Shown piece by piece: positions 16,783 to 25,897 of a stretch of 64,000 nt of DNA (the first letter of the stretch is position 1; each line of letters opens with the position of its first letter). Below the pieces are notes generated by a model. That model was not told the origin of the DNA and did not search any database. It saw nothing but the letters and a program-made list of their open reading frames with translations. This stretch comes from Rhodospirillaceae bacterium (GTDB lineage: Bacteria; Pseudomonadota; Alphaproteobacteria; Rhodospirillales; Rhodospirillaceae). Made by a program: the position numbers and the translations under genes. Where the stretch lies: positions 1 through 64,000 of the forward strand of contig JAPKDQ010000003.1 of the NCBI GenBank assembly GCA_028822445.1, written 5' to 3'.

Positions 16783-17982
16783 ATGTCCTCCGACGCTGGC
16801 AGCACGACCGATACCGTTACAGAACAGATACTGGTTGAGCGCGCGCGCGCTATTGCACCATCCCTTGCTGAGCGTCGAGCGAAGACACACGACATGCGCC
16901 GTCTGCCGGAAGAAACGGTTGCTGATCTGGTTGGCGCAGGACTGCTTAAAGGCTGCCAGCCTGAGCGTGTCGGCGGATATGAATTACCCTTCGGAGCCCA
17001 AACATCAGCTGGGGCAGAAATAGGCAAGCATTGCGGATCATCTGCTTGGATTGTATCGGTCTGCGGCACGCACCATTGGTTACTGGGTAAATTCGCGACC
17101 GCCGCACAGGACGATATCTGGGGCAAGAACCCTGATGCAATATCCGCCTCAGCTTTCTCCTCAATCCATCAAACTACCGAGCGCGTTGACAGTGGCTTTA
17201 AAATTTCTGGGCGATGGATGTTTTCAAGCGGCATTCATGCCTGCGACTGGTGCATCGTAATCGGACGGATCATGCATGAAGACCGGCCACCAGAGATGTG
17301 GTTCATGCTCGTTCCCAAAGAAGATTATGAGATTCAGGACAACTGGCGCACCGTCGGCTTGCGCGGCACCGGCAGTAACGACCTGGTCATCGAAGACGCC
17401 TTTGTCCCAGACCACCGGGTCATCCGGCACACCGTAATTAATGGCCTCGACACCCCGGGGACGGAAGGCAATCCCGACAGCGTCTACCGCATGCCAATGA
17501 ACGGCGTGATAAATTATTGCGTGTCTGCACCGGCGCTCGGATTGGCTGAAGGCGCGCTTGAAAGTTTCTCCACAGAAATGGCACCACGGGCCGATATTTT
17601 TGCCCAAAAAGTTTCCGGCAACGCAACGCTTCAACTTCGCACATCTGAGTCGTCTGCTGAAATTGATTGCGCGCGATTACTCTATGCACATGACATGGCC
17701 CGCATACAAAACTCGGTTCAGGGCGGGGCGCCGCTAGAGTTGGATGAGCTGGCTCGATTTAAGCGAAACGCCTCCTACATCGGACAGCTATCAAAGCGTG
17801 CCACCAACCGACTCGCGGCCGCCATGGGGGCCCGTGGGCTGCAGGAAGATAATTTCGTCCACAAAGCGCATTCGGATATCAGCGCGGCGTGCTCCCACAT
17901 ATCAATGGTTTGGGATACCTGCGCCCTGCCCCACGGCATGGCTAAGCTTGGTGTCCTCACGGAGGCATCCTTAGGTCCCTAG
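16783..17982 (+). CDS. Acyl-CoA-dehydrogenase-fold flavin monooxygenase, HsaA/group D type, copy 1
   Basis: This 399-residue protein has the acyl-CoA dehydrogenase fold in its monooxygenase version. It shows ERVGGYELPFGAQTSAGAEIGKHCGSSAWI near residues 66-95, WGKNPDAISASAF, ISGRWMFSSGIHACDWCIVIG near 145-165 and LRGTGSNDLVIEDAFVPDHRVI near 190-212. The C-terminal helices end in WDTCALPHG. The family (HsaA, HpaB-like, group D) uses reduced flavin supplied by a separate reductase to hydroxylate phenols or related rings. No flavin reductase is seen nearby. GGAG before the ATG at 16783 favours it over the in-frame ATG at 16768. A paralogue follows 89 bp downstream. Substrate is unknown. Confidence 0.85.
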   Translation: MSSDAGSTTDTVTEQILVERARAIAPSLAERRAKTHDMRRLPEETVADLVGAGLLKGCQPERVGGYELPFGAQTSAGAEIGKHCGSSAWIVSVCGTHHWLLGKFATAAQDDIWGKNPDAISASAFSSIHQTTERVDSGFKISGRWMFSSGIHACDWCIVIGRIMHEDRPPEMWFMLVPKEDYEIQDNWRTVGLRGTGSNDLVIEDAFVPDHRVIRHTVINGLDTPGTEGNPDSVYRMPMNGVINYCVSAPALGLAEGALESFSTEMAPRADIFAQKVSGNATLQLRTSESSAEIDCARLLYAHDMARIQNSVQGGAPLELDELARFKRNASYIGQLSKRATNRLAAAMGARGLQEDNFVHKAHSDISAACSHISMVWDTCALPHGMAKLGVLTEASLGP

Positions 17983-18071
17983 TCGCTAAGAGTTGCCCTG
18001 CTTCGGGAATCCCGCTAAGCCGAGTGATGAATCAAACTTGAACATGACTTTAGATAAGGAGCCGTTAGGCC

Positions 18072-19313
18072 ATGGCCCCCGATACCTCTGTCCAAGACAT
18101 CACCGATACGGATAAGATTTCAACCGCAGATCTTGTATCTCGCGCCGCCGCCCTAGGCTCGAGCATTTTTGGACGCCGTGTAGAAGCTGCGGCAAAGCGA
18201 TCCGTGCCAGCCGCCTCAATCGCCCAACTGGTCGAATCCAAAATCCTAAGAGCCTGCATGCCGAAGAACTTTGGCGGCTATGAGCTTCCTTTTGGTGCAC
18301 ATACGGACGTGGCCATGGAATTGGCAAAGCATTGCGGGTCAACAGGCTGGGTCTCTGGCATTATTGGCAGTCATAATTGGTGGCTCGGAAAATACGAGCC
18401 GGACGCTCAGCATGAAGTCTGGGGAGACAATCCAGACGCGCTGGTCGGGGCTGCCTTTGCCTCACAACCAGGCTCCAGTGGAAAACCGAAGGAAGGCGGT
18501 ATCGTCGTATCGGGAACCTGGATGTGGTGCTCAGGCATTGACCATTGCGACTGGGTTTCTTTGATGACGCCTGTCTTTGACGGTGATGGGCCGCCCGACT
18601 TGAATATGGTTCTGCTGAAAAAGGGCGAATACAAAATTGACGATGTATGGTTTTCACCCGGGATGCGAGCAACTGGCTCCAACAACGTCATCGTTGAAGA
18701 CGTCTTCGTGCCGGCACATCGGGTCACCCGCGTTGCCGAACTAAATACGAAAGATTCACCGGGATGCAAGCTGAACACCAGCGCCGTTTATAAATTGCCC
18801 ATGCTTGACGTATTTGGCTATTCCGTCGCCATCCCCACACTTGGCTGCGCCATGGGAACACTCGATCACTTTGTTAACGGAATGCGTGGACGGTCGGGGC
18901 AAGACAAGTCGAAGCTTGCCGAATTGCAAAGCCTTCAATTACGCGCCGCAGAATCATCGGCCGAGATCGACGCAGCGCATGCCATTTACAGAAATGACTT
19001 GGCGGCGATGTGGACAGCAGCAGATGAAGATCGAAACCTGCGGCCCGAAGAACTCTTGAAGTTCAAACGCAACTGCGCCTACGTCGCGACACTGTCGAAA
19101 CGCGCGGCAACACGGGTCATCGAATCCATGGGTGCCGGCGGTATGTCCGACAACAATCCGGCACACACGTCGTTCTCAGATACGATGTCTGGTGCTGCCC
19201 ACGGCGCTCTGTCTTGGGATAAAAACGCGACACTCTGGGGCAAGCAACTGTTTGGCCTCAATGATGGACAGTCAGACCTAGACCGTCGAACTGCCGCGGC
19301 CGCTAAGGACTAG
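18072..19313 (+). CDS. Acyl-CoA-dehydrogenase-fold flavin monooxygenase, HsaA/group D type, copy 2
   Basis: This 413-residue paralogue of the preceding gene carries PKNFGGYELPFGAHTDVAME, KHCGSTGWVSG, HNWWLGKYEPDAQHEVWGDNPDALVGAAF, VSGTWMWCSGIDHCDWVSL, MRATGSNNVIVEDVFVPAHRV and the terminal LSWDKNATLWGKQLFGLN. GGAG ten bases before the ATG supports the start. It differs at many positions from copy 1, so the pair is an old tandem duplication and the copies could act on different intermediates. A ruined third copy begins 4 bp after its stop codon. A two-component oxygenase needs a reductase, which must be encoded elsewhere or shared. Confidence 0.87.
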   Translation: MAPDTSVQDITDTDKISTADLVSRAAALGSSIFGRRVEAAAKRSVPAASIAQLVESKILRACMPKNFGGYELPFGAHTDVAMELAKHCGSTGWVSGIIGSHNWWLGKYEPDAQHEVWGDNPDALVGAAFASQPGSSGKPKEGGIVVSGTWMWCSGIDHCDWVSLMTPVFDGDGPPDLNMVLLKKGEYKIDDVWFSPGMRATGSNNVIVEDVFVPAHRVTRVAELNTKDSPGCKLNTSAVYKLPMLDVFGYSVAIPTLGCAMGTLDHFVNGMRGRSGQDKSKLAELQSLQLRAAESSAEIDAAHAIYRNDLAAMWTAADEDRNLRPEELLKFKRNCAYVATLSKRAATRVIESMGAGGMSDNNPAHTSFSDTMSGAAHGALSWDKNATLWGKQLFGLNDGQSDLDRRTAAAAKD

Positions 19314-19316
19314 ACC

Positions 19317-19600
19317 ATGGGGCCGGATACTGCAGATACGAAAGCAGTAACGGTCGAGGACTTGGTGGCTGGCAAAATGCACACCAGAAGTCCAAGACGA
19401 GATATGGGGCATAGACCCGAGAGCCTGGGTCGCGGGCGCTTGGCGGTGGTAGTTTGAGTGCGAACAATCCCGTGCACATGAAAAATATTGATGTGCTCTA
19501 GGCAACTGGGTACCAAGCCCTATATTGGGATAGCTACGCCCTCCCTTATGGCAAACTAATTCTCGGCCTCGACCCAGATAGACTGCCCGGGCAGGGTTAA
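19317..19600 (+). pseudogene. Remnant of a third HsaA-type flavin monooxygenase
   Basis: Three fragments in changing frames match the two upstream oxygenases. The start, MGPDTADTKAVTVEDLV at 19317, resembles MAPDTSVQDI...STADLV of copy 2. In another frame 19363-19449 reads WWLAKCTPEVQDEIWGIDP and onward, matching WWLGKYEPDAQHEVWGDNP, and stops at TAG 19450. A third frame from 19460 reads ANNPVHMKNIDVL, a TAG at 19499, then ATGYQALYWDSYALPYGKLI to the TAA at 19598, matching the C-terminus. The roughly 60-residue N-terminal and 300-residue central parts are deleted. It is certainly not functional and shows that the oxygenase array once had three members. Confidence 0.85.
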
Positions 19601-19602
19601 AC

Positions 19603-20148
19603 TTATTCTGCTGTCTGGGCCCGGGCTAGCAAATCGCTCAAGCCGTCATCAGAAATGCCGAGTTTTCCCAATTGATCGACAATGTTCGCGAGGTACTCAA
19701 GGCTTCGTCCCTCTGACCCCGTGCCTTGAAGCAAATAGGTGATCTTCTCAGTTATCGGCCAATAACCTGCAAACTGGTCGTGATCGACATCAGCAACATA
19801 GACACGCGCAGCAGAGACTTCCCGCCCATCGGAAAGCTTAACCGGGTGGTGTTGAGGCAGGTAAACATCGGTCACCAATTCTCGCTCATCTAGGTAGCTA
19901 ACCACAGCGTCTACGTCGCTAGCATGAATTTGATAGGCACGGCCAAGACACTCACCACCCGGCCTGAGGCCACTGACGAGTCCCGGCACATCTGGTGTCC
20001 CACGATAGTGAATCGATTGGATGCACATATCTCGGCTCCAGCCGGTAAGCGTTGCCGGCATCATGTCCGCGAAGGGAAACCCAGGACGCCACATCAAGGA
20101 CCCGTAGCCGAACACCCAATAAGAATCGTGGTTTTTTTGGTTAGTCAT
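19603..20148 (-). CDS. ChaC-type gamma-glutamylcyclotransferase
   Basis: This 181-residue protein opens with VFGYGSLMWRPGF (residues 12-24), the substrate-binding loop of gamma-glutamylcyclotransferases. SYLDERE at 84-90 holds the catalytic Glu. HYRGTPDVPGLV and GRAYQIH are typical of the ChaC branch, which degrades glutathione to 5-oxoproline and Cys-Gly in the cytosol. It is a single-gene unit on the minus strand. Its stop lies 2 bp from the end of the flavin-oxygenase remnant, and it is divergent from the DUF2125 gene with a 52-bp gap. Confidence 0.88.
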   Translation of the reverse strand: MTNQKNHDSYWVFGYGSLMWRPGFPFADMMPATLTGWSRDMCIQSIHYRGTPDVPGLVSGLRPGGECLGRAYQIHASDVDAVVSYLDERELVTDVYLPQHHPVKLSDGREVSAARVYVADVDHDQFAGYWPITEKITYLLQGTGSEGRSLEYLANIVDQLGKLGISDDGLSDLLARAQTAE

Positions 20149-20200
20149 GATGCACTTTTAGCGCCACAATCTCACACGTCAACCATGCTAAGTGAGTTCA

Positions 20201-21244
20201 ATGATCAAGTTACACCTGCGTAGATTATTCTGGGGCCTTGTCGGAGCTGTCGTAGTTGTCGCGCTCGCCTACAGCGCTTTATGGGTAGCGCTTGCTACCG
20301 GAACCCAAACCATTGCCCACGACTGGATTGCTAAACAACGGCTGAATGGCTGGTCCGTCTCAGTCAAACCCCCTCTTCTGGATGGTTTTCCCTTCTGGCC
20401 AGTCCTTATTCTAGAAGACGTCGCCATCACTGCACCTTTAAACATTGGGTCGTGGTCCTGGTCGACAGATCGCGTAACAGTGCACCCAGCGACAGTTGAC
20501 CTGACACGTCTCACAATTCGGGCTACTGGCCGCCATTTGATTGATACACCGTGGACCCCAAGCGGACCATTCTTCGCCGAAGCTAGCGTGGCTGATCTAG
20601 GTATCGACTTAGATACAGAAGGCCGCCTACAACACAGTCACATTTATCTAGAGCAAGCAGAACTGCAAGATGCTGACAGGGTCCCGATTGTTAGTGCAGC
20701 ACTCGTTGATTTGAATTTCACGCTGGCGGAAGCAATGCCAAGTCCAAGACATGTCTTTGCTCAGTTGTCTGGCCGAGGCGATGACGTGCGCCTCGCCATA
20801 AACCTAAGGCCCTTCGAACCGACGATTCGGACGATCCAATTAGCGGCCGATTTGCTCGGCCCTATTAACCCTGGGCGTCTACAAGACGCCCTTGAGCTGT
20901 GGCGAGGCGGCGGTGGAACGTTGGAAGTCCGACGCGTCTTTCTCGATTGGCCCCCCCTCACCATTAGTGCTGATGGCACGATGGCTCTGGACGATGCGCT
21001 GCAACCCACTGCAGCACTCTCAACACGCATGATAGGTTTCAATGACACACTGAATGCGCTTAAAGCGAAAGGTATCATCACCCGCAGCCAAGGGGCTTCA
21101 GCATCACTCGTTTTGAACCTATTGGCAAAAATTCCGCCGGGTGGCGACAAGCCAGAGCTGCAAGTGCCGCTCTCCGTTCAGGGCCAGAAACTATCCGTTG
21201 GGCCATTCAAAATCATGGATATGCCCATGATTCAATGGGACTAA
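20201..21244 (+). CDS. DUF2125 domain-containing membrane-anchored protein
   Basis: The ATG at 20201 gives 347 residues; an in-frame GTG at 20192 is also possible. Residues 8-30 form a single N-terminal membrane segment (LFWGLVGAVVVVALAYSALW) with basic residues before it, so the body is periplasmic. The beta-rich body begins VKPPLLDGFPFWPVLILEDVAI and contains repeated short strands as in DUF2125 proteins, which are widespread in alphaproteobacteria. Function of the family is not established. Its short gap from the divergent chaC-like gene means both promoters overlap. It converges with the downstream GST gene, 9 bp apart. Confidence 0.8.
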   Translation: MIKLHLRRLFWGLVGAVVVVALAYSALWVALATGTQTIAHDWIAKQRLNGWSVSVKPPLLDGFPFWPVLILEDVAITAPLNIGSWSWSTDRVTVHPATVDLTRLTIRATGRHLIDTPWTPSGPFFAEASVADLGIDLDTEGRLQHSHIYLEQAELQDADRVPIVSAALVDLNFTLAEAMPSPRHVFAQLSGRGDDVRLAINLRPFEPTIRTIQLAADLLGPINPGRLQDALELWRGGGGTLEVRRVFLDWPPLTISADGTMALDDALQPTAALSTRMIGFNDTLNALKAKGIITRSQGASASLVLNLLAKIPPGGDKPELQVPLSVQGQKLSVGPFKIMDMPMIQWD

Positions 21245-21253
21245 TATAATTAC

Positions 21254-21916
21254 CTAGTCTGGTGGGCCGTACTTATCGATAACCCACGGCTCTTCAACCG
21301 CTTCAGCCGTCCACTTTTTCATCGCGGGAAGGGCTAGAACCGCGTCGGCATAGGCAGCACACGCCTCGTCCATGTCAATAGCATAGGTCTTAAAGCGAGT
21401 GATCACGGGCGCATACATGGCGTCAGAAATTGTGAACGCACCGAACAGAAAGTCTCCCTTCCCACCGAACCTATCCCTGGCATCACGCCATATCTCCTGG
21501 ACCCGACCAATGTCTTTGGTTACATCCTCGGCCCACGTCCGCGCCGGATAAACCATTCCGAGGTTCATGGGCATCGCCTGGCGCAGCGCCCCAAACCCAG
21601 CGTGCATTTCGGCAGCGATCGTGCGGGCATGCGCTTTGGCATGGGGGTCAGTCGGCCACCAAACTCGGTCATAGAAAGATTCTGCCAAGTACTCAAGAAT
21701 GGCTAGGGATTCCCAAACGGTGATATCGCCATGATGAAGAATCGGAACCTTGCCAGCCGGCGAATGGGTCAAAATTTTAGCGGACGTAGCACCCTGGTGC
21801 AATGGAACGACAATCTCTTTAAACGGAACATCAAAGTGTGTCATAGCTAACCATGGCCGCAACGACCAGGACGAATAAGTTTTGTTGGCAATCACCAAAG
21901 TCAGGTCCGTCGCCAT
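21254..21916 (-). CDS. Glutathione S-transferase
   Basis: This 220-residue cytosolic GST has an N-terminal thioredoxin-like domain, LVIANKTYSSWSLRPWLAM, with Ser/Tyr near the glutathione thiol. It continues HSPAGKVPILHHGDITVWESLAILEYLAE, the cis-Pro and glutamyl-binding ES pair, and an all-helical C-terminal domain ending EEPWVIDKYG. It follows tyrC by 9 bp on the same strand and is probably cotranscribed, though there is no functional link to tyrosine synthesis. Both halves are intact, unlike the GST at 16048-16692. Confidence 0.88.
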   Translation of the reverse strand: MATDLTLVIANKTYSSWSLRPWLAMTHFDVPFKEIVVPLHQGATSAKILTHSPAGKVPILHHGDITVWESLAILEYLAESFYDRVWWPTDPHAKAHARTIAAEMHAGFGALRQAMPMNLGMVYPARTWAEDVTKDIGRVQEIWRDARDRFGGKGDFLFGAFTISDAMYAPVITRFKTYAIDMDEACAAYADAVLALPAMKKWTAEAVEEPWVIDKYGPPD

Positions 21917-21925
21917 AGTTATCCC

Positions 21926-22813
21926 TTACTCCGCCTGCTTGGCATCAATAATACCGCGGCGGATTTTACGAGTCCGTGCAAACAATTTTTCTAGTACATC
22001 GCCCTCACCCCGACGGATGGCGCGCTGCAAAGCGGTCAAATCTTCCGAGAAACGCTGCAATGTTTCCAGTGTAGCCTCGCGGTTGTTCAGGAAAATATCC
22101 CGCCACATCACCGGGTCAGATGCGGCGATCCGCGTAAAGTCACGGAACCCGGACGCGGAGTACTTCACAACTTCCTGACGCAGGTCATCTTCCAAATCCG
22201 TCGCTGTTCCAACAATCGTGTACGCAATCAAATGGGGTAGATGAGATGTGATAGCCAGAACCATGTCGTGGTGAGATGGCGTCATGATATCAACCATCGC
22301 ACCCATGCCCTCCCACAACGTACGAACCTTTTCTACAGCGTCAGAGTTCGTGCTTTCAGTTGGCGTTAGAATCGTCCAGCGCCCCTCAAATAGCTCAGGA
22401 AAGCCGGACGCCGGACCAGAGTTTTCGGTACCTGCAATAGGGTGCCCGGGCACGAAGGGATTCTGATCTGACAAATACGGCGTTACAGCATCGACCACAG
22501 CCTGTTTTACAGACCCAACGTCCGTCACGATAGCGCCAGGCTTCAAGGCTGGACCGATTGCTTTAGCGATTGAGGCATAACTGCCAATGGGTGTAGCAAT
22601 GACAACCAAATCCGCACCCTCAACAGCGGCTGCGGGAGTGTCATACGCCTGAGAGACAACGCCCAGCCCCACAGCTTGATCCAAAGTGTCTTGAGAACGC
22701 GCGCACGCCACAAGCTCACCGGCCAACCCATCAGCGGCCATGCGGCGCGCCATACTGGAGCCAATAAGGCCAATCCCTATAAAGGCTGCACGTTTAAAAA
22801 GAGGCTCAGCCAT
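21926..22813 (-). CDS. tyrC: Prephenate/cyclohexadienyl dehydrogenase
   Basis: The protein has 295 residues from the ATG at 22813. FIGIGLIGSSMARRM near residue 12 is the NAD(P)-binding GxGxxG. VIATPIG and VTDVGSVKQAVVDAV are dehydrogenase motifs, and VPGHPIAGTENSGPASGFPELFEGR contains the catalytic His and substrate-binding residues. It oxidatively decarboxylates prephenate and/or arogenate towards tyrosine. Three possible starts (GTG, ATG, ATG) are stacked at 22819-22813; GGGAGG sits best for the last. It overlaps the end of hisC, so translation is coupled, the standard alphaproteobacterial hisC-tyrC arrangement. Confidence 0.92.
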   Translation of the reverse strand: MAEPLFKRAAFIGIGLIGSSMARRMAADGLAGELVACARSQDTLDQAVGLGVVSQAYDTPAAAVEGADLVVIATPIGSYASIAKAIGPALKPGAIVTDVGSVKQAVVDAVTPYLSDQNPFVPGHPIAGTENSGPASGFPELFEGRWTILTPTESTNSDAVEKVRTLWEGMGAMVDIMTPSHHDMVLAITSHLPHLIAYTIVGTATDLEDDLRQEVVKYSASGFRDFTRIAASDPVMWRDIFLNNREATLETLQRFSEDLTALQRAIRRGEGDVLEKLFARTRKIRRGIIDAKQAE

Positions 22814-23906
22814 CATCACCTCCCATAAATTTAGTTACCGCCGTTAAAACCGCTTCCATCTCATCATCCTCGCCCAGCGTAATACGCAGGTGGTCTGGCA
22901 GCCCGTAATTTGCGACGCGCCGCACAATGATACCCTTGCTTTGCAAGAAGGCATCCGCATCAGCCGCCGTTTTACCTGGTACGTTTGGAAACTTCGGTAA
23001 AACGAAATTACCAGCCTCACCAACTACATCTAGGTCAAGCGACCGAAAACGCTGCAGGGCCGCACCCATCCAACGTAAGTTGTGATCAAACGCAGACCTT
23101 GTGTGTGCAACATCCCGCATGGCAGCGGACGCTGCTGCAAGGGCAGCGCCGTTTACGTTGAAGGGGCTCCGCAATCTCTCTAGCGTTTCAATGATAGACC
23201 TAGGCGCAAAAGCCCACCCAACGCGCAAGCTCGCAAGGCCGTAGATTTTTGAGAACGTTCTAGTCATCACCGTATTGGGCGTGCTTTCGACCAGCGCTTG
23301 TCCACCGTCATAGCAAGACCCGCCCATAAATTCTGCATAGGCGCTGTCAACCACGAGTACAATATCTTCACGCAGGCTCTCACGCAGACGTACGAGTTCC
23401 GCACCGGACAATACCGTTCCCGTCGGGTTATTCGGATTAGCCACAAAAACAATCTTCGTCGCATCGGTCACCGCAGCAAGAATTGCGTCAACATCTGCTG
23501 TTAAGTTATTTTCGGCCACGGCCACGGGCGTGGCCCCGACGCTTCGGGCGTAGATGCCATACATAAGAAAACCATGTGCCGTGTGAACCACCTCATCACC
23601 TGAGCCAGCGTAAGCACGGCACACCAGGCAGAGAATTTCATCTGAGCCGGCGCCACAAATGAGCTGATCAGGGTCAAGGCCATGCACATCTGAAATCGCG
23701 TCTTTTAAAGCCGCCGCGTTGCCGTCCGGATACCGAACCAAGTTTGAAGCGACCCCTGCATACGCAATTAGCGCCGCTGGGCTAGGCCCGAGCGCGCTTT
23801 CGTTCGAAGACAGTTTGATCACCCTGCCGTGCCCCTTAAGGCTCGACTTGCCGCCCTCATAGAAAGGAATATCCATGAGTCCAGCGCGGGGTTGCGGGAG
23901 TGCCAT
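22806..23906 (-). CDS. hisC: Histidinol-phosphate aminotransferase
   Basis: The ATG at 23906 gives 366 residues, the usual HisC length. This PLP fold-type I enzyme shows KLSSNESALGPSP near residue 32, VFVANPNNPTGT with the PLP-contacting Asn, VVDSAYAEF with the Asp/Tyr pair, TRTFSKIYGLASLRVGW with the Schiff-base Lys in FSKIYG, and a C-terminal LRITLG. It transaminates histidinol phosphate and, next to tyrC, very probably also prephenate or phenylpyruvate-type substrates. A longer in-frame reading to 24161 exists. It would overlap the metX start on the other strand and adds residues without family resemblance, so it is rejected. Confidence 0.9.
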   Translation of the reverse strand: MALPQPRAGLMDIPFYEGGKSSLKGHGRVIKLSSNESALGPSPAALIAYAGVASNLVRYPDGNAAALKDAISDVHGLDPDQLICGAGSDEILCLVCRAYAGSGDEVVHTAHGFLMYGIYARSVGATPVAVAENNLTADVDAILAAVTDATKIVFVANPNNPTGTVLSGAELVRLRESLREDIVLVVDSAYAEFMGGSCYDGGQALVESTPNTVMTRTFSKIYGLASLRVGWAFAPRSIIETLERLRSPFNVNGAALAAASAAMRDVAHTRSAFDHNLRWMGAALQRFRSLDLDVVGEAGNFVLPKFPNVPGKTAADADAFLQSKGIIVRRVANYGLPDHLRITLGEDDEMEAVLTAVTKFMGGDDG

Positions 23907-24057
23907 GGGGCCCACACCTGTGTTGGAGGTGGCTAAATCCTGCTCAGTCTTAGTTGCATGCCTGGTCGAAATCAAAGAAAACATTGACAGGACAGACGCT
24001 TCCAGCTGTTTTGCCATATTATAACTGCTTTTATTGAGCACTTTGGACACATATGAC

Positions 24058-25227
24058 ATGAACGATTTAGGCACCAGTGTGAAAGACCCGCTGGCTACCC
24101 GGCTTACGCTGGATGGCCCTTTGGTGCTGCAATCAGGCATTTCGTTGTCGCCAGTGACCATCGCCTATCAGACCTACGGCACGCTCAACGCCGATAAATC
24201 TAACACCATTCTGGTCTGTCACGCCCTAACGGGAGATCAGTACGCCGCCGGTAAACACCCGTTAACCGGCAAGGATGGATGGTGGCGCCACCTCATCGGT
24301 CCGGGTAACGTTATCGATACCAGCCGATACTTCGTGATTTCGACCAACGTTCTTGGCGGATGCCTAGGGTCAACTGGACCCAAAGAAACGAACCCGGAGA
24401 CGGGCCGGCCCTATGGCCTAAATTTCCCCGTCATCACCATTCGCGACATGGTCCAGGCACAGGCACGCCTGCTCAATCAACTTGGCATAGACAAAGTTTT
24501 CTGCGTCACAGGTGGGTCTATGGGCGCTCTACAAACCTTAGAATGGGCGCAGCGCTTTCCAGACCGCATCACTGCGGCCGTCCCAATTGCAGGCTCTTAT
24601 CGGCATTCCGCTCAGAACATTGCATTCGACGAAGTGGGGCGTCAGGCCATCATGGCCGACCCGGATTGGGCGCAAGGAAATTACCTTGAAGAGGGGACCG
24701 TGCCGAAGCGAGGGCTTTCCGTCGCACGCATGGCAGCGCATATCACGTACCTTTCGGAACCTGCCTTACAAAGAAAGTTTGGGCGGCGGCTTCAAGACCG
24801 GGACAATTTAACTTATGGGTTCGACGCAGACTTTCAAGTTGAGAGTTACTTGCGTCACCAAGGCTCAACCTTTGTCGACCGTTTTGATGCTAACTCATAC
24901 CTCTATATCACACGAGCAATGGATTATTTTGATTTAGCGGAAGAGAACGGTGGTAAATTGGCAAACGCGTTTAAAGATACGCCGGTGCGGTTCTGCTTAA
25001 TCTCATTTAGCTCCGACTGGCTTTTCCCGACAACTGAAAGCCGCGCAATCGTGCATGCTCTGAATGCAAACGCAGCTAAAGTGAGCTTTGTCGAAATTGA
25101 GTCTGACAAGGGGCACGATGCCTTTTTATTGGATGAACCTGAATTTCACGAAACCCTGCGTGGCTTTCTGGATGGAGCAGCGCGGTCCGTCGACCTTCAA
25201 GACGTTACAGCGGAGGGCGCGCAATGA
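24058..25227 (+). CDS. metX: Homoserine O-acetyltransferase
   Basis: The protein has 389 residues from the ATG at 24058; an in-frame TTG at 24034 would add eight, and no strong ribosome-binding site separates them. This alpha/beta-hydrolase transferase has [23 protein letters not shown] near the N-terminus and [12 protein letters not shown]. The nucleophile elbow is GGSMGALQ, and the Asp and His of the triad lie in FSSDWLFP and DKGHDAFL. It acylates homoserine for methionine synthesis, probably with acetyl-CoA, although some MetX homologues use succinyl-CoA. It overlaps metW by ATGA and is divergent from hisC. Confidence 0.92.
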   Translation: MNDLGTSVKDPLATRLTLDGPLVLQSGISLSPVTIAYQTYGTLNADKSNTILVCHALTGDQYAAGKHPLTGKDGWWRHLIGPGNVIDTSRYFVISTNVLGGCLGSTGPKETNPETGRPYGLNFPVITIRDMVQAQARLLNQLGIDKVFCVTGGSMGALQTLEWAQRFPDRITAAVPIAGSYRHSAQNIAFDEVGRQAIMADPDWAQGNYLEEGTVPKRGLSVARMAAHITYLSEPALQRKFGRRLQDRDNLTYGFDADFQVESYLRHQGSTFVDRFDANSYLYITRAMDYFDLAEENGGKLANAFKDTPVRFCLISFSSDWLFPTTESRAIVHALNANAAKVSFVEIESDKGHDAFLLDEPEFHETLRGFLDGAARSVDLQDVTAEGAQ

Positions 25228-25865
25228 CAGAAGCTACCACAACGGTACCAACACAAATGCAATCAGGCATTCGCGTTGATTTGCAATTGGTCGCTGATCA
25301 AATCAAACCAAACAGTCGGGTGTTAGACGTGGGCTGCGGTGACGGCATGCTGCTAGCCTACTTACGCGATCAGAAAAAAGTCGATGGGCGCGGCCTCGAA
25401 CTATCGATGGCCCGTGTCAGCGGCGCTGTGCGTGAAGGATTAGCAGTGATTCAGGGCGACCTGGATTCTGACCTCAAGCACTATCCCGAAGGAGCCTTCG
25501 ATTACGCAATTCTAAGCCAGACTTTGCAATCGACCAGGAACCCCAAAGAAGTTCTTGAGGATTTACTCCGTCTTGGCACCTACGCCGTAGTATCCTTCCC
25601 CAACTTCGGCCATTGGCGAGTCCGCCTCGAACTGTTGTTGAGGGGGCAGATGCCTTCGACCCCCACGCTCCCAGAGTCCTGGTACGACACCGAAAACATC
25701 CACCTGTGCACGATCAAAGACTTTCTGACACTCGTCGATAATATGGGCGTGACGATTGAGGCCGGTTTTGCGCTCGATGGTCATGGCAAAAAAGTGAGCT
25801 ATGCCGCAACGGGATGGCTCGCAAACCTTTTCAGCGAACAAGCCCTTTTTGTTTTAAGGCGTTAG
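25224..25865 (+). CDS. metW: Methionine biosynthesis protein MetW
   Basis: This 213-residue protein is a class I methyltransferase-fold member. [15 protein letters not shown] is motif I, and [43 protein letters not shown] and [20 protein letters not shown] are MetW signatures, followed by [15 protein letters not shown]. It pairs with MetX in the alternative homoserine acyltransferase system, where the partner is needed for full activity. ATGA overlap with metX shows translational coupling. No terminator with a clear T-run follows; a weak 6-bp inverted repeat lies at 25892-25908. Confidence 0.92.
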   Translation: MTEATTTVPTQMQSGIRVDLQLVADQIKPNSRVLDVGCGDGMLLAYLRDQKKVDGRGLELSMARVSGAVREGLAVIQGDLDSDLKHYPEGAFDYAILSQTLQSTRNPKEVLEDLLRLGTYAVVSFPNFGHWRVRLELLLRGQMPSTPTLPESWYDTENIHLCTIKDFLTLVDNMGVTIEAGFALDGHGKKVSYAATGWLANLFSEQALFVLRR

Positions 25866-25897
25866 CGCCAATCCAGTTTCAGAAGTGGTTTGTCTTA

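Noticed and set aside
23907-24057. SAM-II riboswitch upstream of metX
   Set aside because: The expected conserved pseudoknot sequence pattern is not present in the short hisC-metX gap.
22806-24161. Longer hisC reading frame starting at 24161
   Set aside because: The extra 85 residues overlap the metX coding start on the other strand, show no aminotransferase resemblance, and the ATG at 23906 gives the normal family length.
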